Of a stretch of 64,000 nt of DNA, positions 1 to 9,500 are shown one piece after another (position 1 is the stretch's first letter; each line of letters begins with the position of its first letter). Position numbers and translations under genes: made by a program. The stretch lies in assembly GCF_014203855.1 (NCBI RefSeq), contig NZ_JACHJV010000001.1, positions 4,650,001 through 4,714,000 on the forward strand, read 5' to 3'. The DNA is from Kitasatospora kifunensis (GTDB taxonomy: Bacteria; Actinomycetota; Actinomycetes; Streptomycetales; Streptomycetaceae). The notes beneath the pieces were generated by a model. The model had not been told where the DNA came from. It saw only the letters and a list, made by a program, of their open reading frames with translations, and searched no databases.

Positions 1-122
1 GCGGAGCACCGCTTGTCGCACCAACACCGGTCTCGGGCCCCGATCTTTCAGATCATCCGGTATTTCCTCCCTTTGAGCGAGGCAAACGGGGCATCCGGCC
101 GTATGCGAGGATCGAAGACGTT

Positions 123-1019
123 ATGGCGACCACCACCACCCACGCTCCCGCCCCGCTGCTGCACACGATCGTGCTGGACTGGTACCGGGAGCACGCCCGC
201 GACCTGCCCTGGCGCGCGTCCGACGCCTCGCCCTGGGCGGTCATGGTGAGCGAGTTCATGCTCCAGCAGACCCCGGTCAAGCGGGTGCTGCCCGCCTACC
301 AGGCCTGGTTGGAGCGCTGGCCCACCCCGGCCTCGCTGGCCGAGGACGCGCCGGGCGAGGCGGTGCGGATGTGGGGGCGGCTCGGCTACCCGCGACGCGC
401 CCTACGCCTGCACGCGGCCGCGAGCGCGATCGTCGAGCGGCACGGCGGCGAGGTGCCGACCGAGCACGCCGAGCTGCTCGCGCTGCCGGGCGTCGGCGAG
501 TACACGGCGGCGGCCGTCGCCTCCTTCGCCTTCCGCCAGCGCCACGCGGTGCTGGACACCAACGTCCGCCGGGTCTTCGCCCGTGCGGTGACCGGTGAGG
601 AGTACCCGGCGCAGGCCACCACCGCCGCAGAGCGCCGCACGGCCGTCGAGCTGCTGCCCGACCACCCCGAGGTGGCCGCCCAGTGGGCGGTGGGCGTGAT
701 GGAGCTGGGCGCGCTGGTCTGCACCGCCCGCAGCCCCGAGTGCGGCGGCTGCCCGCTGCGCGCGCACTGCGCCTGGGACCGGGCCGGGCGCCCGCCGTAC
801 CAGGGGCCGGCCCGCCGTGGGCAGAGCTACGAGGGCACCGACCGCCAGGTCCGCGGCAAGCTGCTGGCGGTGCTGCGCGAGGCCCACGGTGAGGTCCCGC
901 AGCACCGGCTGGACGCCGTCTGGCCCGAACCGGTGCAGCGTTCCCGGGCGTTGGACGGCCTGATCATCGACGGTCTGGTGGAGCCGGTGGCGCCGGGTGT
1001 CTACCGGCTGCCGCAGTAG
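123..1019 (+). CDS. mutY: A/G-specific adenine DNA glycosylase MutY
   Basis: Removes adenine mispaired with 8-oxoguanine in base-excision repair. The 298-residue protein has the helix-hairpin-helix LPGVGEYTAAA (about residues 121-131), the catalytic Asp in VLDTNVRRVF, the early Glu in SEFMLQQTPVKR, and a C-x6-C-x2-C-x5-C [4Fe-4S] cluster ligand set near residues 200-216 (CTARSPECGGCPLRAHC). It is shorter than E. coli MutY (350 residues): the C-terminal MutT-like 8-oxoG recognition domain looks reduced or absent. It stands alone and faces an MFS gene across a strong hairpin. I see no further gene in the first 122 bases. Confidence 0.95.
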   Translation: MATTTTHAPAPLLHTIVLDWYREHARDLPWRASDASPWAVMVSEFMLQQTPVKRVLPAYQAWLERWPTPASLAEDAPGEAVRMWGRLGYPRRALRLHAAASAIVERHGGEVPTEHAELLALPGVGEYTAAAVASFAFRQRHAVLDTNVRRVFARAVTGEEYPAQATTAAERRTAVELLPDHPEVAAQWAVGVMELGALVCTARSPECGGCPLRAHCAWDRAGRPPYQGPARRGQSYEGTDRQVRGKLLAVLREAHGEVPQHRLDAVWPEPVQRSRALDGLIIDGLVEPVAPGVYRLPQ

Positions 1020-1034
1020 CCGACAGCCCGAGAA

Positions 1035-1091
1035 AGCGGTGAGGGCGGTGGGTCCCGAGTCGACGACCCGGGACCCACCGCCCTCACCGCT
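1035..1091. terminator. Bidirectional terminator between mutY and the MFS gene
   Basis: A perfect 23-bp inverted repeat (1035-1057 with 1069-1091, 11-nt loop) lies between two convergent genes. There is no long T run, as is usual for Streptomyces. Confidence 0.85.
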
Positions 1092-1103
1092 ACAGGCGGG
1101 CGC

Positions 1104-2726
1104 TCAGTGCGCCATCGCCGCCATGTCGCTGCCCTCGGGCTTCTCGGCGCCGGCGGCCTTGCCGGCCCCCCGCAGCGGGGTGCCCTTCAGGAAGAGCGCG
1201 GCGACGACCGAGACCAGGCTGATCAGGGCGGCCCAGACGAAGACCGAGTGGATGCCGTTGGACACCGCGTGGTGGAAGGCGTCCTGCACCGGGGCGGGCA
1301 GGGTGCGCAGCTTGGCCGGCGTCATCTGGTCGGCGCCGTCGAGCTGACCGCCGGCACCCGGGGCACCGGCGAGCTTCTGGGTCAGGGTGTCCTTGAGGTG
1401 GTTGGTGTAGATCGCGCCGAACAGCGCGACACCGAAGGAGCCGCCGATGGTGCGGAACAGGGTGGCGGTGGAGCTGGCCACGCCCATGTCCTTGAGCTCC
1501 ACGCTGTTCTGGGCGACCAGCATGGTGATCTGCATCAGGAAGCCCATGCCGGCGCCGAGCAGGGCCATGAAGAGGCCGGAGGTCAGGCGGGTGGTGCCGA
1601 CGCCCATGGTGGACAGCAGCAGCGAGCCGGCGCCCATCACCACGGTGCCGACGATCGGGAAGATCCGGTACTTGCCGGTCTTGGTGACCACCTGGCCGAC
1701 CACCAGCGAGACCACCAGCATGCCGAACATCATCGGCATCAGCAGCAGGCCGGAGTTGGTGGCCGAGGCGTTCTGGACGATCTGCTGGTACTGCGGCAGG
1801 AAGGTGACGCCGCCGAACATCTGGAAGCCGACGATGAAGCCGATGATCGAGACCACGGTGAAGTCGCGGTTGCGGAACAGGCTCAGCGGCAGCATCGGCT
1901 CCTTGACCCGCGCCTCCACGTAGCAGAAGCCGATCAGCGAGGCGGCGGCCAGCACGATCAGGCCGATGATGTGCTTGGAGCCCCAGGCGTACTGGGTGCC
2001 GCCCCAGGTGGTGATCAGGACCAGCGAGGTGATGCCGATGGTCAGCAGGGCGGCGCCGGCGTAGTCGACCCGCGCGGTGGAGCGGACCTTGGGCAGGTGC
2101 AGGGTGATCATCACCACGGCGAGCGCGACCGCGCCCAGCGGCAGGTTGATGTAGAAGATCCAGTGCCAGCTGAAGTGGTCGGTGATGAAGCCGCCGAGCA
2201 GCGGCCCACCGACGGTGGCGATCGCCATCACGGCGGCGAACATGCCCTGGTACTTGCCGCGCTCACGGGGCGAGACCAGCGCACCCATGATCGACATCAC
2301 GCCGACCATCAGACCACCGGCGCCCAGGCCCTGCAGGGCACGGAAGGCGATCATCTCGTTCATGTTCTGCGACAGGCCGGCCAGTGCCGAGCCGATCAGG
2401 AAGATCACGATCGAGGTGAGGAACGTGCCCTTGCGGCCGTACAGGTCGCCGAGCTTGCCCCAGATCGGAGTGGCAGCGGCGGTGGCCAGGGTGTACGAGG
2501 TGACCACCCAGGACAGGTGGTTGGCCCCGTGCAGGTCGCCGACGATGGTGGGCATCGCGGTGCCGACGATCAGGTTGTCGAGCATCGCGAGCATCATGGT
2601 GATGACCAGACCGATCATCACCAACCGGATCTCACGCGGTGAGCGGGTCGGGCGCTGCTCGCCGACCTCCCCCGCGACGCCTCCAGGCGGGGTTACCGCC
2701 TTGGCGTCGGCCTGCTGCTGTGCCAT
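1104..2726 (-). CDS. MFS drug exporter, DHA2 (14-TM, EmrB/QacA) family
   Basis: A proton-driven multidrug exporter of the inner membrane, 540 residues. After a charged N-terminus come about 14 hydrophobic segments; the first ends near LDNLIVGTAMPTIV, the proline-containing helix typical of DHA2 proteins, followed by the motif-A loop WGKLGDLYGRK. The C-terminus is hydrophilic. The start is ATG with GGGAG upstream. A divergent TetR gene 251 nt away and a palindrome between them suggest drug-inducible control by that repressor. The substrate cannot be read from the sequence. Confidence 0.9.
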   Translation of the reverse strand: MAQQQADAKAVTPPGGVAGEVGEQRPTRSPREIRLVMIGLVITMMLAMLDNLIVGTAMPTIVGDLHGANHLSWVVTSYTLATAAATPIWGKLGDLYGRKGTFLTSIVIFLIGSALAGLSQNMNEMIAFRALQGLGAGGLMVGVMSIMGALVSPRERGKYQGMFAAVMAIATVGGPLLGGFITDHFSWHWIFYINLPLGAVALAVVMITLHLPKVRSTARVDYAGAALLTIGITSLVLITTWGGTQYAWGSKHIIGLIVLAAASLIGFCYVEARVKEPMLPLSLFRNRDFTVVSIIGFIVGFQMFGGVTFLPQYQQIVQNASATNSGLLLMPMMFGMLVVSLVVGQVVTKTGKYRIFPIVGTVVMGAGSLLLSTMGVGTTRLTSGLFMALLGAGMGFLMQITMLVAQNSVELKDMGVASSTATLFRTIGGSFGVALFGAIYTNHLKDTLTQKLAGAPGAGGQLDGADQMTPAKLRTLPAPVQDAFHHAVSNGIHSVFVWAALISLVSVVAALFLKGTPLRGAGKAAGAEKPEGSDMAAMAH

Positions 2727-2806
2727 GGTGCATCTCCCGAAAGCGCGTCTGGTCCGCGACTCGCGGCCCTCTTGGTGTCGGCTGCTGTCTGTGCTTCGAA
2801 AAGCTT

Positions 2807-2824
2807 ACTTGCCGACCGGCTAGT
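2807..2824. promoter_or_regulatory. Candidate TetR operator
   Basis: An 18-bp imperfect palindrome (ACTTGCCG.ACC.GGCTAGT type, 7 of 9 positions paired) lies in the intergenic space between the divergent exporter and tetR genes, about 80 bp from the exporter start. Size and position suit a TetR-family operator. Seen in sequence; binding is inferred. Confidence 0.5.
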
Positions 2825-2977
2825 TGTTTGTCAGCTGGCACGGTAAGGTCTGAGTAAGCCGGGCGTCAAGCCGAATTCGGTTCCGACCGTGCGGACCAGC
2901 GACAATGTCCGCACAGGAGCTGGGTGCCGCCCGGCCTCCCGGTCCCCTCAGCAGCTATCTAGGCAGGCCAGTAAGCC

Positions 2978-3607
2978 ATGAGCACGTCGCAGAGCCCTCG
3001 CGGTGGCACCCGGGCACGCATCATCTCGGTCGCTCTGGAGCTGTTCGCCGAGCAGGGGTACGAGAAGACCTCGCTCCGCGAGATCGCCGACCGCCTCGGG
3101 GTGACCAAGGCCGCGCTGTACTACCACTTCAAGACCAAGGACGACATCGTCCACGGCATCGTGGAGAGCATGGCCGCCCCGATCGACGAGGCGATCAACT
3201 GGGGTGAGCAGCAGTCCTGGTCGACCGAGGTGCGCGACGAGCTGGTGCGGCGCTTCGCGGCCGGCATGGCCGAACGGGCGCCGCTGCTGCGCTTCTTCCA
3301 CGACAACCAGCCCGCGCTGCGCGACTCGCCGGCCGGGTTGGAGTTCAAGATGCGGCTGGTGCGGATGATCCGCCTGGTGCACGGGCCTGACGCCTCCTTC
3401 GAGGACCGGCTGCGCGCCACCATGGCGCTCTTCTCGGTCAACTCGGCGTTCTTCCTGCTCAAGCACGACCCGGACGAGGAGTGCGGGCTGCCGCCGCAGG
3501 AGAGCGCGCGGGTGTCGAGCGAGGAGGACGCGATGACGGCCGCGCTCACGGTGGCACTGGAGATCGCCGGGCGGATCGGGTCGCGCGAGGACTGCGCGGT
3601 GGCCTGA
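2978..3607 (+). CDS. TetR-family transcriptional regulator
   Basis: A 209-residue one-component repressor. The N-terminal helix-turn-helix is clear (about residues 13-60: RIISVALELFAEQGYEKTSL then LREIADRLGVTKAALYYHFK). The rest is a mostly helical ligand-binding domain that I cannot assign to a ligand. Transcribed away from the DHA2 exporter at 1104-2726, which is the most likely target. ATG start at 2978. The C-terminal half has no distinctive motif. Confidence 0.9.
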   Translation: MSTSQSPRGGTRARIISVALELFAEQGYEKTSLREIADRLGVTKAALYYHFKTKDDIVHGIVESMAAPIDEAINWGEQQSWSTEVRDELVRRFAAGMAERAPLLRFFHDNQPALRDSPAGLEFKMRLVRMIRLVHGPDASFEDRLRATMALFSVNSAFFLLKHDPDEECGLPPQESARVSSEEDAMTAALTVALEIAGRIGSREDCAVA

Positions 3608-3678
3608 CCCCAGCTCAGGCGGCGGGTCGGGCCCCAGCTCGGTCAGCGGGCCGGACAGCGGATCGCTCAGAGGTTCGC

Positions 3679-4581
3679 TCAGAGGTCGCGCACGCCGTGC
3701 GCCGTCAGGTAGGCGACCGGGTCGAGCACCGCGCCGTAGCGGTCGACGGTGCGGATCTCGAAGTGCAGGTGCGGCCCGGTGGAGTTGCCGGTGCTGCCGG
3801 AGGCGCCGAGCCGCTGACCCGCGCTCACCTGCTGCCCGGCTTCGACGTCCAGGTGCGACAGGTGCGCGTACTGCGCGAAGCGGCCGTCCGTCAGGCGCAG
3901 CACCACCTCGTTGCCGTAGGCGCCGTCCCAGGTGGCCGAGACCACGGTGGCCGCGCCGACCGCGTCCACCGGGGTGCCCGAGTCGACCGCGAAGTCCACG
4001 CCGGTGTGGTAGCCGGCCGCGTAGCCGGAGTCGGGGACACCGAACAGGTAGCTGATCCGTGCTCCGGGCACCGGCGCCGACCAGGCGGGCGGTGCCGGCG
4101 CCGCGGCTGCCTCGGGTGGCGTCGGCTGCGGTGCGGCGGGCGTGGCCGGGGCCAGGTTCCGTGCCACCGTCACCGCCTGCTGCGAGGCCCTGATACCGCC
4201 CGGCGGCCGGTACGGGCTCGGAGCGGCCACCTGCACCAGGTTGTCGAGCGGTGCCGCCTCGCGGGCGGCGGTGAAGACGGAGCTGCCGGGCGTGGTCGGG
4301 TGCACGGTCTGCGCCACCGCGCTGTCCGGCACCGCCGCCACCGCCACCCCGAGCAGTGCCACGGCCGCCACGGCGGCGGAGATGGCCTTGCGCCGGTGCG
4401 GGCCGCGGAAGACGGCGTACGGGTCCCGCCAGGGCAGCGCGAGGCGCCGCACGATGCGCGGCCGTGCGTGGCGGCCGCGTCCGAAGTGCGTCCGGGCGAC
4501 GGTGAAGCGGGGCTGGCGGCGGGCGGTGGCGCTGGGGCGGTCGGGTTCGGACGGGCTCTGTTCAGGGGGCTGGGCGGACAT
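3679..4581 (-). CDS. Secreted or membrane-anchored M23 metallopeptidase (LytM/gp37 type)
   Basis: Likely peptidoglycan endopeptidase or an inactive cell-division activator of that fold. The 300-residue protein has a basic cytoplasmic N-terminus, one hydrophobic segment at about 68-86 (signal anchor or late signal peptide), a Pro/Ala-rich linker at about 130-165, and a C-terminal M23 domain. The zinc ligands are present: His and Asp in YHTGVDF and the HLHFE motif, so it should be catalytically competent. The 373-nt upstream region has no riboswitch that I recognise. Confidence 0.9.
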   Translation of the reverse strand: MSAQPPEQSPSEPDRPSATARRQPRFTVARTHFGRGRHARPRIVRRLALPWRDPYAVFRGPHRRKAISAAVAAVALLGVAVAAVPDSAVAQTVHPTTPGSSVFTAAREAAPLDNLVQVAAPSPYRPPGGIRASQQAVTVARNLAPATPAAPQPTPPEAAAAPAPPAWSAPVPGARISYLFGVPDSGYAAGYHTGVDFAVDSGTPVDAVGAATVVSATWDGAYGNEVVLRLTDGRFAQYAHLSHLDVEAGQQVSAGQRLGASGSTGNSTGPHLHFEIRTVDRYGAVLDPVAYLTAHGVRDL

Positions 4582-4954
4582 CGTGTGCTCGACCTCGCAG
4601 TGGTTCGGGGCAGCTCGGAGCCGGCCCCTTCGAGACGGCGCGGGGCCGACCCTGGGGGGCGTACGCGGCAGGGGGCCCTACAGCTTTACCGTCGGTGAGG
4701 TGGTAGCGAAATCCGATCTGCTACGACGGTGTGTAGTGCGAGAAGGTTGAATTTTCAGGCGATCGGCGGATTGGTCCATTGATCGGATCAGCGACGGGTC
4801 GCTCACGATCTACTACCCTGCCTCGTATCAGGCTCGCGGGCTGTGACGAGGCCCACCCCCGCACGCTCGCGCCCGCACGGCCGCCGCCGCAGGCCCACCT
4901 CCGTACGTCCATCGACTCGGCACCGTCACGGGCATTCCCCGTGCCGCGCGGCTG
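4582..4954. other. Intergenic region between M23 peptidase and PLP enzyme
   Basis: 373 bp between divergent genes, visibly less GC-rich around 4735-4830 than its surroundings, as expected for promoters. I looked for a c-di-AMP (ydaO-type) riboswitch, which often precedes Streptomyces cell-wall hydrolase genes, and did not see its conserved blocks. No small gene is supported. Confidence 0.5.
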
Positions 4955-6127
4955 ATGGACCATCGAGGGATGACTGACGAGTCGAACGGCCGCTCGGATC
5001 CGGCGATCAGTCCGCAGGACCAGCGTTTCGTCCTGTGGCGGGCCAGCCGCCGGATCCTCTCCGGGCCCCGCCCGGTCACCCTGCACGAGAGCCTCGCCGA
5101 GCTGGGCGCAGACGCCCGCGCCGTGGTCGGCCCGCTGGAGCGCCCGGACTTCTACGGTGACGGTGTGGTCGCCGAGCTGGAGCGCCGGGTGGCCGAGCTG
5201 CTCGGCAAGCCCGCCGCCGTCTTCTTCCCCACCGGCACCATGGCCCAGCAGGTCGCGCTGCGCTGCTGGGCCCGTCGGCGCGGCAGTCAGGTGGTGGCCG
5301 CCCATCCGCTGTTCCACCTGGAGACCCACGAGCGCCGCGCCTACCGCCGCCTCACCGGCCTGGAGGCGGTCTGGCCCACCGTCGCCAACCGGCTGCCCAC
5401 CGCGGCCGAACTGGCCGATTTCGACGAGCCCTTCGGTGTGCTGATGGTCGAACTGCCGCTGCGCGCGGCCGGCTTCGTGCTGCCCGAGTGGTCCGAGCTG
5501 ACCGATCTGGTGGCCGCCGCCCGCCGCCGTGGCGCGGCGGTGCACCTGGACGGCGCCCGGCTCTGGGAGTCCGCCGCCCACTACAACCGTCCGCTCGCCC
5601 AACTCGCCGCGCTGGGCGACTCGGTCTACGTCTCCTTCTACAAGGCGCTGGGCGGCCTCAGCGGTGCGGTGCTGGCCGGCGGTGCGGAGCTGGTGCGCGA
5701 GGCCGTCGGCTGGCGCCACCGCTACGGCGGGCTGGTTTACCAGCAGTGGCCCGCCGCCCTGTCCGCGCTCGCCGCGCTGGGCCGTGAACTGCCGCGCCTG
5801 CCCGGCTATCTGGCCCAGGCGCGGACGATCGCGGACGGGCTGCGCACGGTGCTGCCCGCGGTGCCGGGCGGGCGGCTGCACCCCGATCCGCCGCAGACCC
5901 ACCAGTTCCAGCTCCTGCTGCCGTACTCGCCCGAACGGCTCGCCGAGGCAACCCTGCGGCACGCCGAACTCAGCGGTGACGCGCTCTTCGGCTCCTGGTG
6001 GGAGACCCGGTTGCCGGGCCTGTCGATGACCGAGGTGACCGCGCTGACCCCCGCGCTGTGCTGGTCGGCCGAGCAGGTCGCCGACTCCTTCCGCGGCTTC
6101 CTCGGGCGTCTGGCGAAAGGGGGTTGA
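4955..6127 (+). CDS. PLP-dependent beta-eliminating lyase / L-threonine aldolase-like protein
   Basis: Fold-type I PLP enzyme of the threonine aldolase/beta-eliminating lyase family, 390 residues. Visible are the phosphate-binding segment FFPTGTMAQQVALR (about 90-103), the Asp of HLDGARLWE that contacts the pyridine nitrogen, and the likely Schiff-base Lys in VSFYKALGGLSGA. Probably cleaves a beta-hydroxy amino acid to glycine plus aldehyde, but the exact substrate is unknown. An alternative ATG lies at 4970; neither start has a good ribosome binding site. It ends 76 nt before the Trypco2 gene; shared function with that module is not evident. Confidence 0.8.
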   Translation: MDHRGMTDESNGRSDPAISPQDQRFVLWRASRRILSGPRPVTLHESLAELGADARAVVGPLERPDFYGDGVVAELERRVAELLGKPAAVFFPTGTMAQQVALRCWARRRGSQVVAAHPLFHLETHERRAYRRLTGLEAVWPTVANRLPTAAELADFDEPFGVLMVELPLRAAGFVLPEWSELTDLVAAARRRGAAVHLDGARLWESAAHYNRPLAQLAALGDSVYVSFYKALGGLSGAVLAGGAELVREAVGWRHRYGGLVYQQWPAALSALAALGRELPRLPGYLAQARTIADGLRTVLPAVPGGRLHPDPPQTHQFQLLLPYSPERLAEATLRHAELSGDALFGSWWETRLPGLSMTEVTALTPALCWSAEQVADSFRGFLGRLAKGG

Positions 6128-6203
6128 CGGTCCGTCGGACTTCGTCAACGCTGATGAGCGATCAGTTGACGACAGGTCATCAGGTGGGCCCCAGGGAGTG
6201 CCA

Positions 6204-6533
6204 GTGAGCGACGACCGGTTCGCGGACATCGAACTCGCGGAGGCCGTCGAGGCCGTCCGCCGGCAACTGGCGGCGGCGGCCGAGCGCGCCGCGGGGGAGC
6301 GCTTCCAATTCGAAGTCGGAACGGTCGAACTGGAGTTCTCCGTCGAGCTGCGCCGGGAGGTGAAGACGGGCGGCCGGGTGAAGGCCTGGGTGCTGTCCGC
6401 CGAGGCCGAGGCGGGGGCCGGGCGCAGCCGCACCCACCGGGTCACCGTCAGCCTCACCCCCAAGGACCTCGTCACCAACGACAACGTGCTGATCAGCAAC
6501 CCGAACCTGGGTAGCCTCGGGGACCTCAATTGA
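6204..6533 (+). CDS. Trypco2-domain protein (trypsin co-occurring)
   Basis: A 109-residue protein fitting the small Trypco2 family, which travels with trypsin/NACHT/TPR conflict proteins. It has an N-terminal helix (IELAEAVEAVRRQLAAAAER) and a beta-rich part in which an EFSVELRREV strand is followed by a segment ending in THRVTVSLTPK. I chose GTG 6204 rather than GTG 6198 because the AGGGAG at 6192-6197 is correctly spaced only from 6204. The stop overlaps the TTG start of the trypsin-NACHT-TPR gene by 4 nt, so the two are translationally coupled. Family role (partner or regulator of the protease) is inferred. Confidence 0.8.
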   Translation: MSDDRFADIELAEAVEAVRRQLAAAAERAAGERFQFEVGTVELEFSVELRREVKTGGRVKAWVLSAEAEAGAGRSRTHRVTVSLTPKDLVTNDNVLISNPNLGSLGDLN

Positions 6534-9500
6534 GCCTGACGGCTCAACGGGTCGCGGCGATCCGCGCGGCGGGCCAAGGCAGCGGTGTGCTGCTCACCGG
6601 CCGCCTGGTGCTGACCGTGGCACATCTGCTGCCGTCCGAAGGGGCCGCGCCCACCCGGATCGAGGCCGCCGTCCCCGGCGGCCGGGGCTGGGTGCGCTGC
6701 ACCCCGCTGTGGCGCGCCCCGCAGGACGGTGCGGACGTCGCGCTGCTGCTGGCCGCCGGCGACCTGGTCCGCCCCGAGCTGGCTGCCGCCTTCGGCCCGC
6801 TGCACTGGGGCCGGATCGAGGGTGTGGACCCGGTCCCGCTCTGCCACGCGATCGGCTACCCCGCCGCGGGCCGCGAGGACGGTGGGGTGCTGCGCAGCCA
6901 CCAACTGGTCGGCACCCTGGCCCCGGCCACCGGCTTGGGCACGGGCCGGCACACCCTCAGCACCCAGCACCAGCCGCCAGGGCCGGTGAGTGGTGTCGAC
7001 TCCCCGTGGGCGGGCATGTCGGGGGCTCCGGTGATCTTCAACGGCCTGCTGCTGGGCCTGGCCACCGCCGACCTCGCGCCCGACATCTGGAGCCACTCCC
7101 AGCTCGGCCTGGTCCCGGTCGTGCCGCTGCTCGACACCCCGGACTTCACTCGCCAGCTGGCCCGGCGGCTCACCACCCCCGTCCGGATCCAGGGCATCTC
7201 GGCCCAGGCGCGCAAGGACGCCGCCTTCGAGGAGAAGTACGCCCGCAGCATCGGCAAGGAGCACGGCCGGCTGAAGATCTTCGGCCTGCCCCAGTCGATG
7301 CCCTGGGACCTGGGCACCGCCTACCTCAGCCTGCAGGCCGTCCAGCTCTCCGACACCCAGCGCAGCGCCGACTCCCCGGCACCCCGACGCGGTTACGGCA
7401 ACGCGGTGGCGCCCTCCGGCGACACCCTGCTCGGCCCGCCCGAGCGGCGCGGGCGGGTGGAGGGCATGCTCAAGAGCCGCCGCCGGGTGCTGCTGCGCGG
7501 CCAGGCGGGCTCCGGAAAGACCACGCTGCTGCAGTGGCTAGCCGTCAACGCCGTGGCCGGCACCCTGGTCGGCGAGCTGGCCGAACTCAACTACCGGGTC
7601 CCGTTCGTGCTGCGCCTGCGCACCATGTTCCAGCTGCGCAACCTGCAGCCGGTGCCCGCCGAGTTCCTGGCGATGGACCGCAGCCCGGTCGCCGACAGCC
7701 AGCCGCGCGGCTGGGCGGACCGGCTCTTCGCCGCCGGGCGGGCGGTGCTGCTGGTCGACGGCCTGGACGAGATCCCGCAGGGCGAGCGCGACGAGGCCGG
7801 TGAGTGGCTGGCCGAGCTGCTCGACTCCTACCCGAACTGCTTCACCCTGGTCACCGTGCGCCCCTCCGGCGTGCCCGCGCAGTGGCTCAGCCACCTGCGC
7901 TTCGAGGAGCTGCTGCTCTGCCCGATGGACGAGTGGGACCGCAACCGCTTCGTCGAGCGCTGGCACCAGGCGGCGCTGGCCGCCGAACGAGCCGCCGCCG
8001 AGGCGACCGCGCCCGAACAGCTGACCGAGGACGAACTCGCAGCACTGGAAGACCAGTTCCGCGCGATGAAGAACGCCCTGCGGCGCACCCTGGGCCAGTC
8101 GCCGGAACTGGAGCTGCTCACCGACAGCCCGCTGCTGTGCGCGATGATCTGCGCGCTGCACCGCGAGTGGGAGGGCGCGCTGCCGCGCCGCAAGATGGAG
8201 CTCTACGAACTCGCCCTGGACATGCTGCTGTTGCGCCGCGACAAGATGCGCCGGGTGGCCGTCGAACCGGCCGGCTACCAGTACGGGCGCGAGGAGCAAC
8301 TCGCGCCGCTGCAGCGGATGGCCCGCTGGCTGGTGCTCAACGGCCAGCATGAGGGCGACCGCAGCGACGCGCTGCGCCAGATCGCCCAGGTGCTGCCGAG
8401 CCTGCCCGCCGCCCGGGCCGGCATCGACGCCGAGCAGATGCTGCGGCACCTGGTGGAACGCACCGGCCTGCTGACCGAGACCAGCGTGGACACCTTCGAG
8501 TTCGTCCACCGCACCTTCCAGGACTACCTGGCCGGCCTTGAGTTCGCCCAGGACCGGGACTTCGGCCTGCTGGCCGGCCGGGCGGCCGACGAGCACTGGG
8601 CCGACGTGGTCCGGATGGCGGTCGGCCACTGCGCGCAGGGCGACCGGGCCCGCCTGTTGCACCGCCTGCTGGCCGCCGCCGACGAGTGCCCCGATCCGCG
8701 CGAGGCCCGCTGGATGCGGCTGGTCACCGCCAGCTGCCTGCCCTACGCCTCGGTGCTGGCAGAGAACGTGCGCACCGAGGTGCTGGCCGGAGTGGCGCCG
8801 CTGCTGCGGCTCTATCCGGTGGAGGCCGAGGCCGCCTACGAGCAGCGCGAGTGGCAGGGCCTGTTCGCGATCGGCGAGGACCTGCTGCCGCTGCTCACCG
8901 TCGACACCGACCTGCCGCCCTGGCTGGTCTGCCGGCTGCTGGAGCGGATGGGCGGCGAGGAGGCGCTCTCCCGGCTGGCCGCGATCAACAACCGGATCGC
9001 CGCCGAACACGGCTCACCGGACTCCTCGCCCGACTCCACGCGTGACGCGCTCGCCTCCCGCGAGGTGCTGGCCCGCGCCTACCAGGAGGCCGGCGACCTC
9101 GCCCGGGCGATCCCCGTCCTGGAGGAACTGGTCGCACTCGCCGAGGCGGTGAAGGGCCCCGGACACCCCGACACCTTCGGCCCGCGGCTGCGGCTGGCCG
9201 AGGCCTACCTGGACTCCGGCCAGCTCAGCGGCGCCCTGCCGCGCTACCAGCAACTGCTCGCCGACGCCGAGGCCGCCGCCCGCACGGCGAGCGGCACGAG
9301 TGGCGCGGCAGCCGGCAACGCGGCTGTTGACGGCGCGCCCGCCGAGGCCACCGGCAGCCCGCCCGCCACCGCCGACCTGCTGCACATCCGCGGCCGGCTC
9401 GGCGTCGCCTACCTGCAGGCCGGCGCGATCGGCCTGGCCATCCCGCTGCTCGAGGACCTCACCGCGCAGACCGAGGACCTGCACGGCCCCGAGAGCGGCG

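Noticed and set aside
1107..2642. Long open frame antisense to the MFS exporter (511 codons)
   Set aside because: Low-complexity His/Gly/Asp/Gln-rich translation, the typical shadow of a GC-rich membrane-protein gene on the other strand.
4582..4954. c-di-AMP (ydaO) riboswitch before the M23 peptidase
   Set aside because: Expected from other Streptomyces cell-wall hydrolase genes, but the conserved blocks are not visible here.
4721..7264. 847-codon minus-strand frame over the PLP enzyme and Trypco2 module
   Set aside because: Low-complexity antisense shadow; the plus-strand genes carry intact catalytic motifs.
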